A DNA stretch of 43,607 bases from Treponema sp. (GTDB lineage: Bacteria; Spirochaetota; Spirochaetia; Treponematales; Treponemataceae). The DNA lies in contig JAILON010000049.1 in NCBI GenBank assembly GCA_024690865.1, forward strand, positions 1-43,607, read 5' to 3'. The translations under genes were made by a program, and so were the position numbers. Below the pieces are notes generated by a model. It did not search any database and was not told where the DNA came from. It saw only the letters and a program-made list of their open reading frames with translations. Below are positions 5,501 to 13,406 of the stretch, piece by piece; position 1 is the first letter of the stretch, and every line of letters begins with the position of its first letter.

Positions 5501-8002
5501 ATGGGCCTGAAAAGCAAGGGGGAAAGCCCCTCCCCTTCCCCGGACTGGGATCTTGCAGGGGTCGAAGAGCTGAATTTCAGGGTGTTCAGGACGCTCGCCA
5601 TGGTATCAGTTCTGGCGGGAATCGTGCTGTGCGCGGGGACGCTGATTCCCGGAACCTATCTGTCAACGCCCGACTTCCGGATTCTGTTCCTGGCCTCCAC
5701 CGTCGTCTTCACAATCTACTTCCTGATAAGCAGGCTGAGCGCAGCTTTCGTTCTCCGGCACTCAATCCCCTTCCTGTACATGATTATCCTTACCTGCCAG
5801 GTTTTCTTCCTCGTGCTGGACAGGATCGTATCATCCCACCGGGGCAGCGAGGCCCCCTACACCATCATCCTGGGCTTCCTGATGGCGCAGCCCATAATCA
5901 TCACCGACAAGACCAGCCGCCTGTCAGCCTGGACGACGGCATCCGTCCTGGAATGCATAATCCTGTCCATCCTGCTCAAACCGCCGATGATCGCGATGAA
6001 CGACGTAATCAACTGTGCCGTACTGGGCATAATCGGGATCAAAATCGGCAGGGTATCCAAGTCCTACTTCATGAGCTACACGGAGATGAAAGTCAAGGAG
6101 AAGGACGTGGAGATAATGGCGGCGGAGGCGGCGAGCAAGGCCAAGTCCGAATTCCTCGCCCTGATAAGCCATGAGGTCCGCACGCCGCTGAACGCGGTCA
6201 CCAACATGAACGAGATGATACTGCGCGAGTCCACCGACCAGACCGCGCTCGGTTACGCAAAAAGCATCAAGCACGCGTGCAGGACCCTCTCCGCCCTGAT
6301 AAACGACATACTGGACTTCTCCAAGCTCAACTCCGGGGAATTCACCCTCCTCCCCATAGAATACAAGCTGGACGGGATGCTGGACGACGTGCTGAACATG
6401 ATTATGCCCCGCGCCCGCGAGAAGGGGCTTGATTTCACTGTCAACGTGCAGGAGGATATCCCGAACAACCTGATTGGGGACGACATAAGGATAAAGCAGT
6501 GCCTCGCGAACCTTCTGTCCAATGCGGTCAAGTACACGGACTCAGGCGGGGTAACCCTCTCCGTAAGCTGGCAGCAGGCCGAAGCCGACGATGACCAGAG
6601 CATATTCATCAGCTTCTCAGTCTCGGATACGGGCATAGGGATAAAGAGCGAGGACTTCAGCAAGATAGCCTATCCCTTCGAGCGGCTGGACGAGCTGAAG
6701 AACAGGAGCATTGAGGGGACAGGTCTGGGGCTTGCCATAGTCCGCGGCATACTGAAGAAGATGGGCAGCTTTCTCAAGGTGAAGAGCGAGTACGGGAAAG
6801 GCTCTGAGTTTTCATTTACAATATGGCAGCCTGTGACCGTCGCCATTCCCATAGGCAAATATACACCAAGGACAAGCAGCAACGACGGGGCCAGGGCGAG
6901 TCGGTACGGCACTTTCACAGCCCCCGATGCAAGGATCCTCATCGTCGATGACATGCAGGCAAACCTGGACGTTATGTGCTCGCTGCTCAAATGCACCAAG
7001 ATCCGGGTGGACACCGCGACCAGAGGAAAGGATGCTGTCGATATGGTCGCCAGGACCCACTATGATGTCATATTCATAGACCACAGGATGCCGGGGATGG
7101 ACGGCATAGAGACGCTCCACGAGATATGGCTGCTGGGAGCACCAAGGGAGGACGGCAGCATTCCCGGGATGGACGGGGTCAAGTTCATCGCCCTTACGGC
7201 AAACGCAGCGAAGGACTCGCGGCAGAACTACATCCGGGAAGGCTTCAACGACTACCTCGCCAAGCCCGTGGATCCGCAGGAACTGGAGGAAATGCTCGTG
7301 AGGCATCTTCCGAAAAAACTCGTCATGCTGTCCGCCGGAAAGACGGGCGGGGAGCATACTGACAGGAGCAAGGCGGATGACGCTTTCCTGCAGGAGTACG
7401 CAAAGCTGGAAGAATCCGACACAGGAACCGCGATGAGGTATTGCGGGAGCGTGGAATCCCTAAGGAAAACGGCCGAATCTTTCTGTGCGGAGGCCGGGGC
7501 CAACGCAGAAAAGCTCATGCGGGTTTTGACGGAGAAGGACCTCAAGCTCTGCGGCATTACCGCCCACACTCTCAAGACCGCCCTCCGGCTCCTTGGCTTC
7601 ACGAGTCTTTCCCTAACGGCGGCCCAGCTGGAGGAATATGCGGATTCGGAGTATGAGGAAGGCCTCAGGATACTCGTGCCCGATTTTGCCGGGGAAATCA
7701 TCCGGTACGGCGAACGCCTGGGTGGCATCCTTGGTGCAAAGGCCGCGACCAAGCGGACTCCGATGGATGACGGACAAAGGCATCAGGCTATCAAGGCGCT
7801 CGCAGAATGCGCGGAATCCGGCGACCTGAGGACAGCCGGGCACATACTGGACATGCTCGCGGAATACGAAATTCCTGAGGATTTTTCCGAGACGTTCAGG
7901 CAGGCGGGGCAGGCAGTACGGAACAAGGACAGGGAATTTTTCCGGGAGCTTACGGCGGACTTGAAAAGAACAGAGAAAAAAAAAGAGGAGTTTGCTTTAT
8001 GA
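5501..8002 (+). CDS. Hybrid sensor histidine kinase (membrane, HK-REC-Hpt)
   Basis: The protein is about 833 residues. The N-terminal third (about residues 30-190) has around six hydrophobic segments and no large extracytoplasmic domain, so sensing is probably within the membrane. A short helix leads to the DHp domain with the phosphoacceptor His224 in SHEVRTPLNA. The catalytic domain has N-box NLLSNAVKYT, G1 VSDTGIGI and G2 GTGLGLAIV. A receiver follows (VDD near residue 484, phospho-Asp527 in FIDHRMPGMDG), then a C-terminal Hpt-like helical domain with His689 in AHTLK. ATG 5501 is preferred over 5459 because AAGGAG sits 5 nt upstream. It overlaps the next gene by ATGA. Membrane-embedded sensors of this type often detect peptide signals, which fits the locus, but the ligand is unknown. 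Confidence 0.85.
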   Translation: MGLKSKGESPSPSPDWDLAGVEELNFRVFRTLAMVSVLAGIVLCAGTLIPGTYLSTPDFRILFLASTVVFTIYFLISRLSAAFVLRHSIPFLYMIILTCQVFFLVLDRIVSSHRGSEAPYTIILGFLMAQPIIITDKTSRLSAWTTASVLECIILSILLKPPMIAMNDVINCAVLGIIGIKIGRVSKSYFMSYTEMKVKEKDVEIMAAEAASKAKSEFLALISHEVRTPLNAVTNMNEMILRESTDQTALGYAKSIKHACRTLSALINDILDFSKLNSGEFTLLPIEYKLDGMLDDVLNMIMPRAREKGLDFTVNVQEDIPNNLIGDDIRIKQCLANLLSNAVKYTDSGGVTLSVSWQQAEADDDQSIFISFSVSDTGIGIKSEDFSKIAYPFERLDELKNRSIEGTGLGLAIVRGILKKMGSFLKVKSEYGKGSEFSFTIWQPVTVAIPIGKYTPRTSSNDGARASRYGTFTAPDARILIVDDMQANLDVMCSLLKCTKIRVDTATRGKDAVDMVARTHYDVIFIDHRMPGMDGIETLHEIWLLGAPREDGSIPGMDGVKFIALTANAAKDSRQNYIREGFNDYLAKPVDPQELEEMLVRHLPKKLVMLSAGKTGGEHTDRSKADDAFLQEYAKLEESDTGTAMRYCGSVESLRKTAESFCAEAGANAEKLMRVLTEKDLKLCGITAHTLKTALRLLGFTSLSLTAAQLEEYADSEYEEGLRILVPDFAGEIIRYGERLGGILGAKAATKRTPMDDGQRHQAIKALAECAESGDLRTAGHILDMLAEYEIPEDFSETFRQAGQAVRNKDREFFRELTADLKRTEKKKEEFAL

Positions 8003-8817
8003 GAACAAAGCTGGCGTTTTTATGCGACGATTCGAATCAGTTTCTTGTCAGGAGCATGGTGGCAGAGCTACGGGAGGCAGGGTATGAGGTTGACGTATAC
8101 CCTATGGGCATAAATGCCTACGGCTTCATAAAATCAGAGCACAAGATTTTCATCGTCTACATGGACGGCTTCTCGCTTGAAAGCGAGAAGTTCCTTGGCT
8201 CAATCGACGTCGCCATGGCAGACAAAAAGAAAGAGAGGAGGCTCTACCTGATAGGTACGGACGAGGACCTGAAGCAGGCGAACTTGAACATAGACCATAC
8301 GTTAATAACCCATTCCTTCAGGCGGCCAGTGGACATGGAGAGCGTGCTGAAGGAGCTGAGCATCATCAACCCCTCATACACATACGACAACAGCCTTAAA
8401 ATCTCCGAGGATACGTCGCAGGAACAGGGCCGCAAGACCATCCTCATCGTCGATGACGACGACATATACCTGAGGAACATAGAGGGATGGTTCACCGACG
8501 AATACAAGGTCTACACGGCGGCATCCGTCACAAGCGCGCTCTCCCTGCTCAAGAAAGTAAGCATAGACCTGATACTGCTGGACTATGAGATGCCGCTCCT
8601 GTCCGGTCTGGACTTCCTGCGCATCCTCAGGAGCGAGCCTGCCACCGAGAAAATTCCGATAATCTTCCTGACCGCAAAGGATGACAAGGAGATAATCCTT
8701 GAGATTCTAAAGGAGGAGCCGACAGGCTACCTGTTAAAGACGACGGCGCCCATCCTGCTCAAACACAACATCAAGAACTTCTTTGACGGAAAGGAGCTCT
8801 GGTGGAAGGCAAACTGA
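7999..8817 (+). CDS. Tandem-receiver response regulator without output domain
   Basis: The 272-residue protein contains two receiver-like domains. The first (residues 1-125) starts with the acidic pair CDDS and has a possible acceptor at D56 (VYMDG), but is poorly conserved. The second (about 145-265) is canonical: VDDDD acidic cluster, phospho-Asp195 in LLDYEMP, Thr in FLTAK and Lys in LLKTT. No DNA-binding or enzymatic domain follows. The start codon overlaps the kinase stop (ATGA), implying coupled translation. It probably closes a multistep phosphorelay with the hybrid kinase, acting by protein-protein contact like a single-domain regulator. How the signal reaches transcription is not visible here. 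Confidence 0.82.
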   Translation: MRTKLAFLCDDSNQFLVRSMVAELREAGYEVDVYPMGINAYGFIKSEHKIFIVYMDGFSLESEKFLGSIDVAMADKKKERRLYLIGTDEDLKQANLNIDHTLITHSFRRPVDMESVLKELSIINPSYTYDNSLKISEDTSQEQGRKTILIVDDDDIYLRNIEGWFTDEYKVYTAASVTSALSLLKKVSIDLILLDYEMPLLSGLDFLRILRSEPATEKIPIIFLTAKDDKEIILEILKEEPTGYLLKTTAPILLKHNIKNFFDGKELWWKAN

Positions 8818-8833
8818 GGGAGCCATACCTGCA

Positions 8834-8884
8834 TGTCAGCCTACGGCTGCGCAGCCACAGGGACGGCTGTCAGCCTACGGCTGC
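8834..8884. repeat. 17-bp direct repeat pair between convergent genes
   Basis: A 17-bp sequence (TGTCAGCCTACGGCTGC) occurs at 8834-8850 and 8868-8884, a period of 34 bp. Each copy contains the small palindrome AGCC-TAC-GGCT. The second copy covers the stop codon of the minus-strand dehydrogenase gene. This may be a shared terminator region for the convergent genes or a small duplication. Confidence 0.6.
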
Positions 8885-9582
8885 CAGCCGCGGTCCACGT
8901 TGAGCAGGACTCCGTTCATCGCCGGATTGGACAGCAGGGACACGGCAGCCTCGGCCACGTCGCGGGGACTTACGACGAAACCTTCCGAACCTGACGGGGC
9001 GTTGGCCGCCGGTGCGCTGGAAACAGACCCCGGCAGAACGGCGTTGCAGCGTATTCCCTTGGCCGCATAGTTCTTGGCTACCGAGCGGACAATGACGGAA
9101 AGGCCCGTCTTTGCCCCGTGGTAGGCAGTGGTCAACGAGCGGGGAAGGATGCTCTCGCTCCGCGTACCGCCGAACAGGAGTATGTTGCCGCCGCCCCGGC
9201 TTATCATCCCCGGCAGGGCAAGGCTCACCGCAAGTCCCGGCAGTGCATAGTCGAACATGGCCAGCCGTGCCCAGTCCGTCGCCCCCGTATCCTCAAGCTT
9301 TTTCCGTATGAAGGGGCCGTAGGCGACGATCAGGATATCTGCCTCCCTGACGGCCCTGTTCAGGTTGCCCTTCTCCAATGCGAATATGCCATCCTTTTCA
9401 AAGTCGCAGCGTACGAAGCCCGGTTCGTCGGACTGCTCCCCCTCGCCTTTTCCCGGCAGATTCCGTCCGGTTATGATTATCCTCGCACCCGCCTTGAGCA
9501 GCAATGAGGCGCATTCCTTGCCAAGGCCGCTGGTTCCGCCGATGACCAGAGCCTTCTTACCTTCCAAAAGACTTCGTTCCAT
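8875..9582 (-). CDS. Short-chain dehydrogenase/reductase (SDR)
   Basis: The 235-residue protein is a classical SDR. It has the dinucleotide motif GGTSGLG at about residues 15-21, the basic GRN after the second strand that favours NADP(H), the YHGAK active-site pair (Tyr/Lys) and a preceding serine-bearing strand (GGTRSES). The C-terminal RCNAVLPGSV stretch is typical of 3-oxoacyl-ACP-reductase-like SDRs. It stands alone on the minus strand between two rightward operons. The substrate cannot be read from sequence. The length is slightly short for the family but all catalytic elements are present. Confidence 0.85.
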   Translation of the reverse strand: MERSLLEGKKALVIGGTSGLGKECASLLLKAGARIIITGRNLPGKGEGEQSDEPGFVRCDFEKDGIFALEKGNLNRAVREADILIVAYGPFIRKKLEDTGATDWARLAMFDYALPGLAVSLALPGMISRGGGNILLFGGTRSESILPRSLTTAYHGAKTGLSVIVRSVAKNYAAKGIRCNAVLPGSVSSAPAANAPSGSEGFVVSPRDVAEAAVSLLSNPAMNGVLLNVDRGWQP

Positions 9583-9617
9583 AGCGTCTTTAGTTTTGCA
9601 GAATCAACAGAATTTTG

Positions 9618-9691
9618 CAAGGGCACCTTCAAGAATACGGGCCAACGGGGGTGCCGGGGCCAGCGGGGGGTGCCAAGGGCACCTTCAAGAA
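9618..9691. repeat. 18-bp direct repeats in a G-rich intergenic region
   Basis: CAAGGGCACCTTCAAGAA occurs at 9618-9635 and 9674-9691, period 56 bp. G-rich runs separate and follow the copies. The 280-bp gap 9583-9862 otherwise holds the control region of the next operon and no gene. Confidence 0.6.
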
Positions 9692-9774
9692 CAGGGGGGC
9701 CAGAGGGGCCCCATTCCTGCGGACCCACCAGGAGGACGGAAGCCGTCCAGTTTGAACGGAGGACTTGCTTTCCA

Positions 9775-9857
9775 CCGATAAAACAAATTTTTATCGGTTT
9801 CTATCGGAAACAACACTTTCTTTTTGGCTAAGAGCACTATATAATAAAAAAAGGAGG
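9775..9857 (+). promoter_or_regulatory. Promoter and palindrome upstream of the lar operon
   Basis: CCGATAAAA (9775-9783) and TTTTATCGG (9789-9797) form a perfect 9-bp inverted repeat with a 5-nt centre, followed by another TATCGG. TATAAT at 9840-9845 is a perfect -10, with only a weak T-rich -35. AAGGAGG at 9851-9857 serves the first gene. The palindrome could be an operator for the nickel-cofactor operon; no regulator is identified. Confidence 0.5.
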
Positions 9858-9862
9858 TCTAA

Positions 9863-10276
9863 ATGGCTTGTTTCACAGTTCCACTTGCAGAAGCACTCAT
9901 AACCACGGTGGCAGAACGGATCATCAAATCTCATGAGGCAAAGGCCGCTTCAGATGCATTTGACGGCAAAATCAAATTTTCAACAAAGCTTGGCTGGCTG
10001 AACAAGATGCTCTGGGGTGGCAGTGCCCTCCTTGCCTTTGAGCACGTCTGGCATGGTGAAGTCGTTCCTTTCTTTCCCTTCCTTACCGCTGTAAAAGACG
10101 GAGAGGCCGCAGGGATGCTGCAAGAAATGGCCACTGCCGGAGTGGGCATGGCCGTACTGGTAACAGCGGTCTGGGGCATTATGGTCGCAGTTTCTTCCAT
10201 GATAGAAAAGCTCCCATCACGGAGGCCGGGGGAACCGGGGTCCAGTGCGCCCCTGCTTGCGGGAGGCCTTGCATGA
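9863..10276 (+). CDS. Small membrane protein, first gene of the lar operon
   Basis: The 137-residue protein has a soluble N-terminal region (residues 1-45), then two to three hydrophobic segments (about 47-62, 68-78 and 92-115) and a Pro/Gly-rich tail. AAGGAGG precedes the ATG by 5 nt. Its stop overlaps the start of the next gene (ATGA), and the run continues into larE, larB and larC, so it is an operon member. No family recognised. Two His (in HVWHGE) lie between the hydrophobic segments. A role linked to nickel or lactate at the membrane is conceivable from context but unproven. Confidence 0.7.
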   Translation: MACFTVPLAEALITTVAERIIKSHEAKAASDAFDGKIKFSTKLGWLNKMLWGGSALLAFEHVWHGEVVPFFPFLTAVKDGEAAGMLQEMATAGVGMAVLVTAVWGIMVAVSSMIEKLPSRRPGEPGSSAPLLAGGLA

Positions 10277-10590
10277 CGCTTCTTGTCACGGTGTTCGCGG
10301 CCATAGCCTGCACGGTCGTCTGGTACAGGAGCGCAGAAGCCCGCCAGCTGAAGGCCGGAACCCTCTGCCTGATGTACTGGGGAGCTTCACTCATGTGGCT
10401 CGTTGATGCGATTTTTGAATATGCCGAACGTGGGGCAGAATCCTTTGTACCCGCCCCGCTCGACATGCTCAACGACCTGTACCTGGGTCTTTCCGTGGTC
10501 GCACTGGGTCTGATCATCTGGCTGGTAACGCTGTTCGTGCGCGACCCCAAGGGTGTGGTGCGGGTAGCCCTGCTCCAGAAAAACTCCTGA
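10273..10590 (+). CDS. Small membrane protein, second gene of the lar operon
   Basis: The 105-residue protein has three predicted membrane helices (about residues 2-17, 29-47 and 68-88) and ends in a basic tail. Its start overlaps the previous stop by ATGA and larE starts 25 bp after its end. It was not recognised as a known family. With the preceding protein it may form a two-component membrane unit, and co-transcription with larEBC is likely. Function unknown. Confidence 0.68.
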   Translation: MTLLVTVFAAIACTVVWYRSAEARQLKAGTLCLMYWGASLMWLVDAIFEYAERGAESFVPAPLDMLNDLYLGLSVVALGLIIWLVTLFVRDPKGVVRVALLQKNS

Positions 10591-10615
10591 TCATTCCTTC
10601 CTCGCACGCATAGAC

Positions 10616-11383
10616 TTGGAACTCAAGGATTTTTTTTCGGAACACCGCCGGGTGGCCATAGCTTTTTCCGGTGGTGTCGATTCCGCCTACCTCCTCTATG
10701 CCGCAAAACTGTACGCGGAGGAACTGGCGGCCTATTATGTCCAGAGCGATTTCCAGCCGGAATTCGAGCGGGAAGATGCCTGCCGTCTGGCCGGACAATT
10801 GGGACTTCCCTTGACAGTACTTCACGTCAGGGTCCTGTCGGATCCGCAGATTGCCTCAAACCCTCCGAACAGGTGCTACTACTGCAAAAGAAGGATTTTC
10901 TCAGTAATCGAGGACCGCGCCAAGTCCGACGGTTTTGAAGTCATTTTGGACGGGACGAATGCAAGCGACGACGCTGGCGACAGGCCGGGGATGAAGGCAC
11001 TGAAGGAACTTTCCGTCCTGTCCCCCCTGAGGGTATGCGGACTTACAAAAAGCCGCATACGGGAACTTTCCAAGGAAGCGGGGCTGTTCACCTGGAACAA
11101 ACCCGCATACGCCTGCCTTGCGACGCGGATTCCCCATGGGACCCCAATCAGCAAGGAGCGGCTTGAAAGGACGGAACGGGCCGAAGCCTTCCTCATATCG
11201 CTCGGCTTTTCGGACTTCCGCGTGAGGACGGCAGTCATTAACGGAAGGGACTGCGCCCGTTTGGAACTGAAGGAATCGCAGCTTGCAAAGCTGTGCGGGA
11301 TGTGCAGCAGAATCGTCTCGCAGCTGAAGGACGGCTGTGGATATGGCAAGGTGCTCGTAGATTTGGAGATGCGGGATGAATAG
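10616..11383 (+). CDS. larE: LarE, ATP-dependent sulfur transferase for nickel-pincer cofactor
   Basis: The 255-residue protein has the PP-loop ATP motif SGGVDS (residues 18-23) of the AANH superfamily. LarE adenylates the carboxylates of the LarB product and replaces them with sulfur. Three cysteines stand out: C87 and C90 in NRCYYCK and C167 in AYACLATR. The last matches the position of the sacrificial Cys of the Lactobacillus plantarum enzyme. The CxxC plus C set matches the LarE subgroup reported to bind a [4Fe-4S] cluster that carries the sulfur, so this may be the catalytic, non-sacrificial type. The start is TTG 10616 without a clear Shine-Dalgarno; no better start lies between the upstream in-frame stop (10565) and the PP-loop. 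It overlaps larB by 8 bp. Confidence 0.92.
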   Translation: MELKDFFSEHRRVAIAFSGGVDSAYLLYAAKLYAEELAAYYVQSDFQPEFEREDACRLAGQLGLPLTVLHVRVLSDPQIASNPPNRCYYCKRRIFSVIEDRAKSDGFEVILDGTNASDDAGDRPGMKALKELSVLSPLRVCGLTKSRIRELSKEAGLFTWNKPAYACLATRIPHGTPISKERLERTERAEAFLISLGFSDFRVRTAVINGRDCARLELKESQLAKLCGMCSRIVSQLKDGCGYGKVLVDLEMRDE

Positions 11384-12128
11384 CGGAACAAAGAAGCTCC
11401 TTGAGGGCGTGCGGGACGGTACCGTGTCCGTGGATGATGCGCTTGCCCAAATCAAGCAGCAGCCTTTCATGGAACTGGGCTTTGCAAAACCAGACCTGCA
11501 CCGGAAGGCCCGGCAGGGAGTGGCGGAAGTCATCTACGGGGCAGGCAAGACCGCCGCCCAGATTGTGGAAATAGCCCGGACAATGCAGGATGCTGGGCAG
11601 GGGCCGGTCCTCATAACGAGGATGGACGGAGAGAAGGCAGCGCTGGTAGGCAGGGAGATTCCCCTTGACTACCGGGAAGATGCGCGGATAGGGATAGCGG
11701 GTACCATTCCCGTTCCCGACGGCATAGGCACGGTGTTGGTCGCGACCGGGGGAACGAGCGACATTCCAGTCGCGGAGGAAGCTGCCGTCACTGCGGAAAC
11801 CCTGGGCAACCGCGTGACGCGCATGTACGACGTTGGGGTAGCCGGCCTGCACCGGCTGCTTTCCCAGATGGACAAGATTATGGAGGCATCGGTGATCATC
11901 GCCATAGCGGGCATGGAAGGTGCGCTCGCCAGCGTAATCGGTGGGCTCGCCGACTGTCCGGTAATCGCAGTTCCAACAAGCGTGGGCTACGGGGCCTCGT
12001 TCAACGGAATATCGGCCCTGCTTTCCATGCTCAACTCCTGCGCAAGCGGAGTTTCGGTCGTAAACATAGACAACGGCTTCGGCGCTGGATATATGGCAAG
12101 CATGATAAACCACATGGAGGCAAAATAA
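11376..12128 (+). CDS. larB: LarB, pyridinium-3,5-biscarboxylate mononucleotide synthase
   Basis: The 250-residue protein matches LarB, which carboxylates and hydrolyses nicotinic acid adenine dinucleotide to start nickel-pincer nucleotide synthesis. The C-terminal two-thirds is PurE-like (AIR carboxylase fold), with the nucleotide-binding stretches ATGGTSDIP and IAGMEGALASV and the conserved VPTSVGYGASFNG. The start lies within the end of larE (8-bp overlap), and larC begins directly after its stop, so translation is coupled across larE-larB-larC. The length is normal for the family. Confidence 0.94.
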   Translation: MNSGTKKLLEGVRDGTVSVDDALAQIKQQPFMELGFAKPDLHRKARQGVAEVIYGAGKTAAQIVEIARTMQDAGQGPVLITRMDGEKAALVGREIPLDYREDARIGIAGTIPVPDGIGTVLVATGGTSDIPVAEEAAVTAETLGNRVTRMYDVGVAGLHRLLSQMDKIMEASVIIAIAGMEGALASVIGGLADCPVIAVPTSVGYGASFNGISALLSMLNSCASGVSVVNIDNGFGAGYMASMINHMEAK

Positions 12129-13406
12129 ATGAGGACTCTTTACCTGGATCTGGGAATGGGGGCCGCCGGCGACATGCTGGGAGCGGCCCTGTACGAGCTT
12201 TTGGGAGATTCGGAGAAAAAAGACTTCCTTGCCGAACTGAACGGGGCGGGAATTCCCGGCGTAACGGTAGAAGCAGAAAAGTCGGTCAAGTGCGGAATAA
12301 CCGGAACCCACTTCAAGGTGACGGTGGACGGAGCAGAAGAGGAAAGCGCGGACGGCCACGGCGACGGCTGTCACGAACACGACCACGACGTGCATGCGCA
12401 CCACGAGCATCATGAACACGGACATGACGAGCACGAGCATCACGACCACCATGAGCACCACGGCCACCATCATTCGAGCATGGCGGAAATAAAAGGCATA
12501 ATAGAAAATCTGCAGGTCGCACCCAGCGAAAAAGAAGACATAATCGCCACATACACGCTCATTGCCGGGGCAGAAAGCAACGTCCACGGAGTTCCCGTCA
12601 CGGACATACACTTCCATGAAGTAGGCACGATGGACGCAGTCGCTGACATAACCGCAGTCTGCCTGCTCATGCGCAGGACAGGTGCGGACAAGATATACGC
12701 CTCACCAGTACACGTCGGGTCCGGCCAGGTCCGCTGCGCACACGGACTGCTCCCCGTTCCCGCCCCGGCGACAGCCCTCATCCTGAAAGGCATACCCACG
12801 TACGGGGGGCAGATTGCGGGCGAGCTTTGCACGCCGACGGGGGCGGCCCTGCTAAGGCATTTCGTCACCGAATTCGGCCCCATGCCCCCTATGCGCCTGA
12901 GCGCCATAGGATACGGAATGGGCAAGAAGGACTTCGAGGCCGCAAACTGCGTCAGGGCCATGCTGGGAGAATGTGCAGACAAAACAGAGCAAGTACTGGA
13001 ATACACATGCAACCTTGACGACATAAGCGCGGAAAAGCTGGCCTTCGCAACGGAAAGGCTGTTTGAGGCAGGAGCCATTGAAGTATACACCGTCCCGGTA
13101 GGAATGAAAAAATCCCGGCCAGGAAACCTTCTGTGCGTCATGTGCCGGGAAGCGGGCCGTGAAAAAATTCTCGCAACTCTGTTCAAGCACACGACGACCC
13201 TGGGAGTCAGGGAAAACGTCAGCAGAAGATACTTCCTGGACAGGCACACGGAAACGCTGGAAACGGAATTCGGCTCAGTGAGGGTAAAGAAGTCGGAAGG
13301 CTACGGAACAAAACGCGAAAAATATGAGTACGAGGACTTGGCCAGAATCGCACGGGAACAGGGCTTGAGCTTACAGGAAGTGGAATCCCGGATAAGCAGA
13401 GCATGA
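12129..13406 (+). CDS. larC: LarC, nickel insertase of the pincer cofactor, with His-rich insert
   Basis: The 425-residue protein matches LarC, the CTP-dependent enzyme that inserts nickel into the bis-thiocarboxylate nucleotide. The N-terminus MRTLYLDLGMGAAGDM is typical. Residues 77-115 form a histidine-rich stretch (21 His in 39 residues, with Asp, Glu and one Cys), an evident metal-binding or nickel-storage segment. In L. plantarum larC is split and joined by programmed frameshifting; here it is one uninterrupted frame. ATG directly follows the larB stop, with GGAGG upstream. It overlaps the acyltransferase gene by ATGA. LarA, the lactate racemase that uses the cofactor, is not in this window. 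Confidence 0.94.
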   Translation: MRTLYLDLGMGAAGDMLGAALYELLGDSEKKDFLAELNGAGIPGVTVEAEKSVKCGITGTHFKVTVDGAEEESADGHGDGCHEHDHDVHAHHEHHEHGHDEHEHHDHHEHHGHHHSSMAEIKGIIENLQVAPSEKEDIIATYTLIAGAESNVHGVPVTDIHFHEVGTMDAVADITAVCLLMRRTGADKIYASPVHVGSGQVRCAHGLLPVPAPATALILKGIPTYGGQIAGELCTPTGAALLRHFVTEFGPMPPMRLSAIGYGMGKKDFEAANCVRAMLGECADKTEQVLEYTCNLDDISAEKLAFATERLFEAGAIEVYTVPVGMKKSRPGNLLCVMCREAGREKILATLFKHTTTLGVRENVSRRYFLDRHTETLETEFGSVRVKKSEGYGTKREKYEYEDLARIAREQGLSLQEVESRISRA

